This document shows positions 1 to 7,198 of a DNA stretch of 39,390 nucleotides, in pieces. The stretch is from positions 1 through 39,390 of the forward strand of contig NZ_LATL02000011.1 in NCBI RefSeq assembly GCF_000972705.2, written 5' to 3'. The stretch comes from Limnoraphis robusta CS-951. GTDB taxonomy: Bacteria; Cyanobacteriota; Cyanobacteriia; Cyanobacteriales; Microcoleaceae. The notes beneath the pieces are model-generated. The model did no database searches. It had not been told where the DNA came from and was given only the letters and a program-made list of their open reading frames with translations. The position numbers were made by a program, and so were the translations under genes. Numbering within the stretch: position 1 is the stretch's first letter; every line of letters starts with the position of its first letter.

Positions 1-311
1 CAATATTAGAAGCAGTGGCTCTAAGAAGCGGCGTACATTTTGTTAAGGTAAATCCTCACAGCACAACCGTAGACTGTTCTTCTTGTAAAACCAAAGTTCC
101 CAAAACTCTTTCTGTCCGTCTTCATCAATGCCCCAAGTGCGGGATTGAAATCGACCGGGACGAGAACGCTGCAATTAATATCCTTCACAAAGGATTAACC
201 ACCCTGGGACTCACGGTGGCTGCCTGTGGACGGTTAAGTGATTACACTCCGAATGAAGCAGGAATTCCTAATAGTGATGTTAGGATGCTGACACTATATT
301 CGCAGAATTAG
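1..311 (+). CDS. tnpB: IS200/IS605-group TnpB, C-terminal part (gene cut by window start)
   Basis: Last ~103 codons of a TnpB-type RNA-guided nuclease of IS200/IS605 elements; the frame is open to the first base, so the gene begins outside the window (in-frame codons start at base 3). The sequence shows the OrfB zinc ribbon (CSSC, about 20 residues, then CPKCG) followed at once by DRDENAAINIL, which carries the RuvC-III acidic residue of TnpB proteins. The family is usually about 370-420 aa, so only a quarter is visible and intactness cannot be judged. No tnpA is visible, but it could lie upstream. The stop codon lies inside a hairpin (288-317) typical of the right end of these elements. A nearby GTG could serve as start only for a truncated frame and is not the real start. 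Confidence 0.9.
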   Translation, partial: ILEAVALRSGVHFVKVNPHSTTVDCSSCKTKVPKTLSVRLHQCPKCGIEIDRDENAAINILHKGLTTLGLTVAACGRLSDYTPNEAGIPNSDVRMLTLYSQN

Positions 312-495
312 TGTCAGAGTATGTCACATCATTATCTTTACCGGGTCGCCCTAGTGCTTCAATCATTAACCGTGATAAAATACAGTGGCTAGAAACGCCA
401 TCAAAGATCACCTGTGTTGCTAGGATTGCTTCACTGTTTGTTTGATTGTCGTTTGGGTTGGTAATGTATTTTTGCTCTATTGATTCTATTCTCAT
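280..495 (-). CDS. Small hypothetical protein, possibly interrupted by the IS element
   Basis: A 71-codon frame beginning ATG at 495, preceded at good spacing by a purine-rich site (TAGGGA, 8 nt before the start on the minus strand). The first ~50 residues (MRIESIEQKYITNP..., ...GVSSHCILSRLMIEALGRPG) look protein-like. The last ~20 codons run into the right-end hairpin and 3' end of tnpB, so the natural C-terminus may have been replaced by insertion of the element. I do not recognise a family. It could equally be a small intact orphan gene or a chance frame. Confidence 0.35.
   Translation of the reverse strand: MRIESIEQKYITNPNDNQTNSEAILATQVIFDGVSSHCILSRLMIEALGRPGKDNDVTYSDTNSANIVSAS
288..317 (+). 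other. Right-end hairpin of the IS200/IS605-type element
   Basis: Imperfect palindrome: CTGACACTA, one unpaired T, ATTC, loop GCA, GAAT, TAGTGTCAG. This gives a 13-bp stem with a single bulged T. Subterminal hairpins with a bulged T are the TnpA recognition structures of IS200/IS605 ends, and the same region forms the 3' part of the TnpB guide RNA (reRNA/omegaRNA). The tnpB stop (309-311) is inside the right arm. The exact element boundary is probably a few tens of bases downstream and cannot be fixed from one copy. Confidence 0.7.
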
Positions 496-627
496 CGCTT
501 TTTCCCTACAAGTATACTGCTCATGTCATAAGTTAACATCAATCCCTCAACAGATTTGTACAAGGTTAACAATTTTCCCAAGACGCAATCTTCCACAATC
601 TCGCCAGTTTTTCGGGAGAATGTTTAT

Positions 628-1764
628 CTAGATTGGTTCCATTATCGACAATACATAATCACATTGATTAACGCTGTGATTGGTGGAAACATTAAAAATT
701 ATTCCGTTTGATTCGGCTTTTACTTCTACAATTTTAGGCAGGTTTTCAGTTTTATTGAAGCTGAGAATTTCATAGAGGGCTTGACCTGTTTTGACTAAAC
801 TTCCGAGTTCAACTCGATTTTGAATCATTCCACCTGTGGGTGCATAATAGTTTTTGAGGTGACTTTTCCGGACTAATTTGAGAGGATGATTAGCGGTTTC
901 TGGTAAAGGAAACCCATCTAGCTTTAACAAGTTTTTCGTGGCTAAATAGTTTTTAATCCCGCTCATTCCTTTTTCAACAGATTCCGGGTTCATAATCATT
1001 CCTGAACCTAGTTCTAATGTCCAAGATTCGATATCAAACTGAATGGGTTTTCCCAGATGAGATAATTGTTTTTCTAGGGCTAACCAAGGTTTGAGAAAGG
1101 CTTCATCAAAGGCGTCACCATCATAATCATTCATTAAGATTCCATAGTCAAGTAAAAAGGCTTTGGCACTTTCTTCTCGACTGTGAAAACAGTATAAGTA
1201 ATCAATGGCTTGATTGGTTGAACTGTGTAAATCAATCACATAATCTGCATCTAAACACAGAGATTGTAGGATATGGCGATAATATTCAGAATATGGAACT
1301 TGACTGGGGGCTTGTATTTCTTCCTTGATTTTATGAAAGCTTTCTAATATTTTTTGGCGATAGTTTTGCTGAATTTCTGTTCCGCTTAAATGCTGTTGCG
1401 ATCGCGCAAATTCTGCAAGATCTACTTCGGTTTTTTCGTAGTCCCAAAAGATGCGATTCCAGTCTTTCCCATCATAACTATTATAGCGGCCGGAGGAGAA
1501 ATGATGGGCGCGTTGGTTGACTCCGACGGGATTACAAACGGGAACCAGCCAAATTTCACCCGTAAGTTGAGTTTCATCGAGTTTAATTAAATCTGCAATT
1601 AACTGATGAATCACGGCATTTCCGCTAATTTCTGATCCGTGTAAGTTAGACTGGATATAGACTTTTTTTCCGGGTGCTGCACCAAGGAATTTGTAAACTT
1701 GCAGAGATAAGCGATCGCCAGAAGCGAGTTGAATGAGGGGAAGGGTTGAAATTGTAGGTTGCAT
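628..1764 (-). CDS. Succinylglutamate desuccinylase/aspartoacylase-family zinc deacylase
   Basis: 378-aa cytoplasmic metallo-amidohydrolase of the AstE/AspA family (M14-like fold), which removes acyl groups from N-acylated amino acids or related substrates. The zinc site is readable: H42 and E45 in NLHGSE, and H180 in VIDLHSS. The probable catalytic Glu is E251 in TLELGSG. The C-terminal ~90 residues (from about 290) form the beta-rich domain common to COG3608-type predicted deacylases. Substrate unknown. It starts with ATG one base before the end of the upstream membrane-protein frame (1765), so the two are probably co-transcribed. It is not obviously part of polysaccharide synthesis. Family is confident, substrate is not. 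Confidence 0.85.
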   Translation of the reverse strand: MQPTISTLPLIQLASGDRLSLQVYKFLGAAPGKKVYIQSNLHGSEISGNAVIHQLIADLIKLDETQLTGEIWLVPVCNPVGVNQRAHHFSSGRYNSYDGKDWNRIFWDYEKTEVDLAEFARSQQHLSGTEIQQNYRQKILESFHKIKEEIQAPSQVPYSEYYRHILQSLCLDADYVIDLHSSTNQAIDYLYCFHSREESAKAFLLDYGILMNDYDGDAFDEAFLKPWLALEKQLSHLGKPIQFDIESWTLELGSGMIMNPESVEKGMSGIKNYLATKNLLKLDGFPLPETANHPLKLVRKSHLKNYYAPTGGMIQNRVELGSLVKTGQALYEILSFNKTENLPKIVEVKAESNGIIFNVSTNHSVNQCDYVLSIMEPI

Positions 1765-2205
1765 TTACTGTTTGATGAAATAATGGAATCCTAGACCTAA
1801 ACCTAAACCCAATAGAGAAGTTGTCAGTAATATAAAAAAAGCCGACCAATTTCTAATTCCCAGGGTTTGCAGTTCAATCCTTGCTAAAGTCGTCGCAGAA
1901 AGAATCAATAAAATTTTAGCAAACGTGTTTAAATAAGTGGCGATTACAACAATAATAAACGAACCTAAAAGAACACAAACAAAAGTTCCAACATCGGTTG
2001 CAAACCATTTAATAATGGGCTTTTGCAACTGATTAATCGGAGTGGTAAATAATAAACAAAGTCCAACAATAGTCGCCACAATCACACCCCAAGCATAGAG
2101 ATTAAGATGCGCTTCAAAAAGCGTCCATCCAAACGTGAAATAGGTTAATATTAGGAGGAATAGAGAGAGCCAAGTCACCTTTTTCACGTTCAGATTTCCA
2201 ATCAT
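1765..2205 (-). CDS. Small integral membrane protein of unknown function
   Basis: About 146 aa starting MIGNLNVKK; the frame stays open to 2274, but that extension would overlap the ferredoxin gene and is not hydrophobic, so I prefer the ATG at 2205, 23 bp past the ferredoxin stop. About four hydrophobic segments are visible (WLSLFLLILTYF, LYAWGVIVATIVGLCLLF, VGTFVCVLLGSFIIVVIATY, AFFILLTTSLLGLGLGLGF), separated by short polar loops. I do not recognise the family. Position between a NIL ferredoxin gene and a deacylase gene, all on one strand with minimal gaps, suggests one operon. Confidence 0.7.
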   Translation of the reverse strand: MIGNLNVKKVTWLSLFLLILTYFTFGWTLFEAHLNLYAWGVIVATIVGLCLLFTTPINQLQKPIIKWFATDVGTFVCVLLGSFIIVVIATYLNTFAKILLILSATTLARIELQTLGIRNWSAFFILLTTSLLGLGLGLGFHYFIKQ

Positions 2206-2228
2206 CCCATTGAGAAGACATTTGAGTG

Positions 2229-2633
2229 TTAAAGATTCGTTGAAATCGCCTGTACCGGACAAGCAGAAATACACTGTTCACAGACAATACAGCGTGAGCG
2301 AGTAAAAGTTAAATAAAAGGTGTCAGAATCAAGGGTTAAAGCTTCAGTTGGACAAACTCCCGTACACAAACCACAATCGACACAAATTTCTTCGTCAATG
2401 AGAATTTCTCGTCGTTCCAAAGAAACCTTAATATTTTGGGATTGCATCCAATCAATAGCGGCTTCTAGTTGGTCAATATCACCCGATAACTCAACGACAA
2501 GGGTTCCCACCTGATTCGGTGCAACCTGAGCGCGGATAATATTGGACGCGACATTAAAATCCTTAGCCAACCGATAGGTGATTGGCATTTGAACGGAAGT
2601 TCGGGGAAAGGTTAGCGTGACCCGTTTTTTCAT
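2229..2633 (-). CDS. NIL-domain 4Fe-4S ferredoxin
   Basis: 134 aa. Residues ~5-78 form the NIL domain (RAQVAPNQVGTLVVELSGD..., a ligand-sensing fold also found at the C-terminus of the methionine importer MetN). Residues ~80-131 hold two complete 4Fe-4S motifs: C84-x2-C87-x2-C90-x3-C94 and C115-x2-C118-x2-C121-x3-C125, each followed by Pro. This architecture is common in cyanobacteria and is thought to couple electron transfer to sulfur or amino-acid metabolism, but the partner is not known. ATG start at 2633; first gene of a likely three-gene unit. Confidence 0.9.
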   Translation of the reverse strand: MKKRVTLTFPRTSVQMPITYRLAKDFNVASNIIRAQVAPNQVGTLVVELSGDIDQLEAAIDWMQSQNIKVSLERREILIDEEICVDCGLCTGVCPTEALTLDSDTFYLTFTRSRCIVCEQCISACPVQAISTNL

Positions 2634-2969
2634 CCGATCAATCTCTAGGACATCGCTATAATCATATCATTGAGTCTATCCGATTATTCAACTTTAAAAA
2701 TCAGAAACTCTAGAAACAGAGGAGTGGGTCTCAGGCGGGTAAAAATGGCTCAATTGTAGCTCGTTCAAATCTTAGGGTTCGATCACCTGTGGAAGCAGAA
2801 AGGGTATGCTAGCATGGATGCAGCCCACTTGAGGCCGCCGAACAGTCTCAGTAGGATTCTCGTTTAGTTTAGAAGTTGATCATTGCATATTATTCAGTTC
2901 AGGGAGTAGAGAATCTCAAATTTAAAATACGGCTGGTTTTTAGCGTGAAAAATACGCCCTACAATTAGA
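2634..2969. promoter_or_regulatory. Divergent intergenic region upstream of the Wza-like and ferredoxin genes
   Basis: 336 bp between divergently transcribed genes, so it should contain promoters for both. I see no convincing -35/-10 pair. A TATTAT at about 2888 could be a -10 for the plus-strand gene but lacks a good -35. A perfect 10-bp palindrome (ATGCTAGCAT, 2806-2815) could be an operator. No tRNA, riboswitch or JUMPstart-like element was recognised. Confidence 0.4.
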
Positions 2970-4790
2970 ATGAACAAGCTAGCTCAACGAGCTGAACGAA
3001 TTCAGCGATTTCAAAGCCTAAGTATCCTAACATTTCTCATGGTTGCTTTTCCCTCTATGGGCTTGCCGCAACTGTCATTTTTACCTCAGACGGGTTCATT
3101 GAGTCTGGCATCGACTCCTCCTCAAGTAGAAGATGCTTATAGACTCGGATCAGGCGATCGCATTAGTATTAATATTTTTCAAGTTCCTCAGTATAGTGGT
3201 GAGTTTGAAGTGTTGGTGAATGGGACTATCAACTTACCCCAAATTGGGGGTGTATCGGTGGATGGACTCACATTAGAACAAGCAGCAGCCAAGATTGCCG
3301 AGCAATATGAAAGTCGGCGGATTCTCAGACAACCGCGCATCACCGTTAGCCTGATTGCTTCTCGACCTTTAATCATTGGAATTGCCGGAGAAGTTCATCG
3401 TCCGGGTTCTTACACTCTACCTTTGGACGGGTCAAAATTGCCAACAGTCAGTCGAGCGATCAAAATTGCAGGTGGGATTACTCAAGCGGCGAATCTGCAA
3501 CAAGTTCAACTGCGGCGTCCGAGAGGAGATGGTTCAGAAGAGATCATCAATGTTAACTTGTGGCAATTACTTCAAACCGGGGATCTTCGCTACGATACCT
3601 CACTGCGAGATGGAGATACGATCTTTATTCCCACGGCTAATCAAATTGATCCGGGTGTTGGTTCGCAACTAGCGAATGCTAGCTTTGCAGCCGATCAAAC
3701 TCAACCGATGAGTATTGCGATTTCTGGAGAAGTACAACGACCTGGCCCTTATGTGGTTGCCGGAACAGGTGCATCGAGTGGGATTCCGACGATTACCCAA
3801 GCGATTCGCCAAGCGGGGGGCGTGAAGTTAATGGCCGATATTCGTCGAGTTCAGATTCGTCGAACAACCCGAACTGGATTTGAGCAAACGATAGAGGTTG
3901 ATTTGATGCCGTTGTTAGAAGGGGCAGATCTTCAGCAAGATATTCTTCTACAAGAAGGGGATAGTATTTTTGTTCCCTCAATTGACAATATTAATTTAGC
4001 TCAGGTTTCTCAATTGAGAACAGCTAGTTTTGCGGCATCTCAAACAGAACCTTTGAATATTGCAGTGATTGGGGAAGTGTTTCGACCTGGCCCGTATACT
4101 GTAACAGGAACCGCCAGAACAGGTGAAGCAGGTGTTCCCGGTAGTGGTGGCAGTGGAAGTACACCACCTACAGTAACTAGGGCGATTCAAGTCGCCGGAG
4201 GCATCAAACCGCTAGCCGATATTCGTCTGATTGAGATTCGGCGTGTGAATAATTCGGGTTTGCCTACTGTAATTACCATTAACCTCTGGGAATTATTAAA
4301 GCAGGGAGATGCAACCCAAGATACGATTTTACAGGAGGGAGATACGGTTTTTGTCCCGACTGCAACCGAAGTTAATCCCGAAGAAATCGGTCAAATTGCA
4401 CAAGCGAGTTTTGCGCCTAATACGATTCGGGTTAACATAGTCGGAGAGGTGCAAAGACCCGGTTTGGTGGAAATTCCACCCAATACACCGCTCAATGAAG
4501 CTCTGTTCAGGACGGGGGGGTTCAACTCCCGTGCTAATGAGGGATCAATTGAATTGATTCGTTATAATCCCAATGGTACAGTCGAGCAACGGCGAGTTCA
4601 ACTTGACTTTACTCAAAATGCCAATGATCAAACCAATCCGATACTCCGCAATAATGATGTGGTGATTGTGACTCCCTCTACTTTAGCGAATATTTCCGAC
4701 ACGGTAGACAAAGTGGTGAGTCCTTTAAATCGGATTCGATCATTGTTTGTGATTCCCTCCGCATTCATTGATGTGTTTAGAAACTTTTAG
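2970..4790 (+). CDS. Wza-like outer-membrane polysaccharide export protein with four SLBB modules
   Basis: 606-aa OPX protein that would form the outer-membrane/periplasmic channel for exopolysaccharide. A hydrophobic segment at ~17-32 acts as signal sequence, without a clear lipobox. The Poly_export domain starts at AYRLGSGDRISINIF (~56) and ends near 130. SLBB modules follow, each with a GEV(H/Q/F)RPG signature, beginning near 135, 246, 359 and 485. The first three are ~115-residue tandem units with similar linkers (e.g. ASFAADQTQP, ASFAASQTEP). E. coli Wza is ~380 aa, so this protein is extended mainly by extra SLBB copies, as in some cyanobacterial OPX proteins. Followed 93 bp later by the Wzc-like partner. 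Confidence 0.92.
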   Translation: MNKLAQRAERIQRFQSLSILTFLMVAFPSMGLPQLSFLPQTGSLSLASTPPQVEDAYRLGSGDRISINIFQVPQYSGEFEVLVNGTINLPQIGGVSVDGLTLEQAAAKIAEQYESRRILRQPRITVSLIASRPLIIGIAGEVHRPGSYTLPLDGSKLPTVSRAIKIAGGITQAANLQQVQLRRPRGDGSEEIINVNLWQLLQTGDLRYDTSLRDGDTIFIPTANQIDPGVGSQLANASFAADQTQPMSIAISGEVQRPGPYVVAGTGASSGIPTITQAIRQAGGVKLMADIRRVQIRRTTRTGFEQTIEVDLMPLLEGADLQQDILLQEGDSIFVPSIDNINLAQVSQLRTASFAASQTEPLNIAVIGEVFRPGPYTVTGTARTGEAGVPGSGGSGSTPPTVTRAIQVAGGIKPLADIRLIEIRRVNNSGLPTVITINLWELLKQGDATQDTILQEGDTVFVPTATEVNPEEIGQIAQASFAPNTIRVNIVGEVQRPGLVEIPPNTPLNEALFRTGGFNSRANEGSIELIRYNPNGTVEQRRVQLDFTQNANDQTNPILRNNDVVIVTPSTLANISDTVDKVVSPLNRIRSLFVIPSAFIDVFRNF

Positions 4791-4883
4791 TGTAATCAGT
4801 CAGCCAATTCACTATACTGGGGCTAGACTCCAGGGAAAAAATGCCGTTGTATGCCAAATAGGTTAGTTATTTTGTAGGAACTT

Positions 4884-7145
4884 ATGATTCGGGTTGGACG
4901 AGATTCTCAATCGCTACCGACTGCCTACACTCCCCCTTTCGAGGACGATGATGAGGGAGGATTAGATCTTAGCCAACTTTTAGGGGCCATCCGTCGTCGC
5001 CTTCTGATTGTAGTTGGGTTAGCAACAGTCGTGGCTTCTGCGGCGGCTTATAAAGCGGCGACTGATACCCCTGTTTATCAAGCTCAATTTGAGATTTTAA
5101 CGGAGCCACTGACGATTGAAACTCAAGTTATTTCTACTACTAACCCACAAACTTTAAGTAGTCGAGAGGAAATTGTAGCGGTTAATGCGGATGCCGTTAA
5201 ACTTAAACTGCTCACAAGTCCCCAAGTGCTTGAGCCTGTTGCAGAAAAGCTTCAAAGTCAATATCCAGGTATTAGCTATGAGGCTATTGCTCGGGGTCTT
5301 AACATTAAACCATCCGATCTCGATATTTTGGTGGTGGGATATCAGAGTACAGATCCTCAATTAGTCAAAGCGGTTTTAGATTTAGTTGCTGAGGCTTATC
5401 TGGAGTATAGTTTGCAAGTTCGCCAAACTGATATTTTGAAGGGAATCAAGTTTGTCGAAGATCAACTCCCCTATTTGCAAGAGCGGGTGGAAACTCAGCA
5501 AGAACGCTTGCAAGGACTACGACAAAAGTATAACTTAGTTGATCCCGGAACGACAGGTCAACAACTAGCGACTCAAATTAGTTCAATCGAACAGCAACGC
5601 CTTGATACTCAGCTACAATTGCGTCAAGCTCAAGCACTTTATACCAATCTACAACAACAACTAGCCAATCCATCAACGACTGAAACGGCTTCGGCTTCGG
5701 TACTTGCTCAAAGCGCTCGCTACCAAGCAATTCTTAGCCAACTGGGAGCGATTGATAATGAGATTGCCAAGGGATCTGTTCTATATTTAGAAGAAAGTCC
5801 AGAAATTAAACTTTTACAAGAACAGCGAGAACAATTAGTGCCGTTATTGCGTCAGGAAGGAGAACAAGTCGCTAGAGATTTAGCGAATCAAATCCGAGAA
5901 TTAGAAGCCCGTTATGAGATACTGACGGATACCCTAAATCGCCTCAATCAACAAGTCAAGCAACTATCGGTTACTAATCGAGAGTATGCTGATATTCAGC
6001 GAGAATTAACGATAGCAACGGAGAACCTCAATCAATTCCTTGCTAAACGAGAAGCATTTAAAATTGATGCGGCTCAACGAGAACAACCTTGGCAGTTACT
6101 TACTCCGGCAGGTTCACCTAAACCTTCTTCTGCAAGTGTCAAGAGAAACTTATTACTGGGAGGGGTTTTAGGGACGCTATTGGGTTTGGGAGCGGCTTTA
6201 GCAATTGATAAATTGAGCAATATTCTCTATACACCTAAAGAGATTAAAGATGTTGCTAGACTTCCTTTGCTGGGAATTATCCCCTTTGATAAAAATCTGA
6301 AAAACCAGGATACTACAGTAGATATTGGTCGTGTATTTTTGCGAAATACTCCTGACGTGCTGAGTTTGGGTATGGAGAGTAGACCCCAACAACTGATTTC
6401 GGTTTTTTATGAGGCTTTCCGATCTTTGTTTACTAATATTCGTCTTCTGAGTCCTGATACTCCCATTCGTTCGGTTGTAATTAGTTCAGCGATGCCGGGA
6501 GAAGGAAAATCAACAGTTGCTATTTACTTAGCTCAAGCGGCAGCCGAACAAGGAAGACGAGTATTATTGGTTGATACTGATTTGCGTCATCCCAGTATTC
6601 ATAATCGCTTGGGTTTAGCGAATATGCAAGGGTTAACCGATGTGATTTCAACTGATATTGACTTTAATCATGTTATTCAGCAATCTCCACAAGAAAATAA
6701 CTTATTTGTTCTGACCGCCGGTTCAATTCCTCCTGATCCCATTCGAGTATTAGCCTCTCAAAAAATGCAAGATTTAATTGCCCAATTGAGAAGTGCTTTT
6801 GATTTAGTTGTTTATGATGCTCCTCCCTTAACCGGACTAGCGGATGCTTATTTACTAGCAGCAGAAACAAATGGGATGGTCTTGGTTGCAAGTTTAGGCC
6901 GGGTTAAGCGTTCAGTCCTTGAAAATGCTTTAGACCAATTGAAAGAGCATTCAAACTTTAGCACTCCTGTTCTCGGAGTTGTGGCGAACCGGGCGAAAAA
7001 TGTTCCGTTGACTTCCTATGGTTATAGTTACTACAATCCGTCTGAGACTCAAAAAAGATCGGTCAATCCGCAAAAAGCAGTCGGTCAAAAGACTCATCAT
7101 AAATCAGAATCATTCTTAAATATTTTTGAAAAAAAGAGAAAATAA
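4884..7145 (+). CDS. Wzc-like polysaccharide co-polymerase / bacterial tyrosine kinase
   Basis: 753-aa inner-membrane protein controlling chain length and export (PCP-2a plus BY-kinase). Order: Wzz domain with TM1 at ~38-58, long periplasmic coiled coils (~190-390, many Gln/Glu heptads), TM2 at ~420-442 (LLLGGVLGTLLGLGAALAI), then the kinase. Walker A is SSAMPGEGKST (~534-544), Walker A' is LLVDTDLRH (~560), Walker B is LVVYDAPP (~641). A short C-terminal tyrosine cluster (SYGYSYYNPSE, ~711-721) is the expected autophosphorylation site. ATG at 4884 gives a normal cytoplasmic N-terminus. The opposing gene begins 53 bp beyond the stop; I see no hairpin terminator in that gap. Confidence 0.93.
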   Translation: MIRVGRDSQSLPTAYTPPFEDDDEGGLDLSQLLGAIRRRLLIVVGLATVVASAAAYKAATDTPVYQAQFEILTEPLTIETQVISTTNPQTLSSREEIVAVNADAVKLKLLTSPQVLEPVAEKLQSQYPGISYEAIARGLNIKPSDLDILVVGYQSTDPQLVKAVLDLVAEAYLEYSLQVRQTDILKGIKFVEDQLPYLQERVETQQERLQGLRQKYNLVDPGTTGQQLATQISSIEQQRLDTQLQLRQAQALYTNLQQQLANPSTTETASASVLAQSARYQAILSQLGAIDNEIAKGSVLYLEESPEIKLLQEQREQLVPLLRQEGEQVARDLANQIRELEARYEILTDTLNRLNQQVKQLSVTNREYADIQRELTIATENLNQFLAKREAFKIDAAQREQPWQLLTPAGSPKPSSASVKRNLLLGGVLGTLLGLGAALAIDKLSNILYTPKEIKDVARLPLLGIIPFDKNLKNQDTTVDIGRVFLRNTPDVLSLGMESRPQQLISVFYEAFRSLFTNIRLLSPDTPIRSVVISSAMPGEGKSTVAIYLAQAAAEQGRRVLLVDTDLRHPSIHNRLGLANMQGLTDVISTDIDFNHVIQQSPQENNLFVLTAGSIPPDPIRVLASQKMQDLIAQLRSAFDLVVYDAPPLTGLADAYLLAAETNGMVLVASLGRVKRSVLENALDQLKEHSNFSTPVLGVVANRAKNVPLTSYGYSYYNPSETQKRSVNPQKAVGQKTHHKSESFLNIFEKKRK

Positions 7146-7198
7146 TAAAATTTAAATATACTTATTCTTTTTTATCCAAAAAATTAAGAAATTGCATA

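Noticed and set aside
446..631. 61-codon plus-strand frame between the IS end and the deacylase
   Set aside because: Overlaps the better-supported minus-strand small ORF and the 3' end of the deacylase; Cys/Ile-rich, random-looking translation.
2700..2960. Riboswitch or JUMPstart-like leader before the export genes
   Set aside because: I compared by memory with GEMM (c-di-GMP), cobalamin and JUMPstart/ops cores and saw no matching conserved bases.
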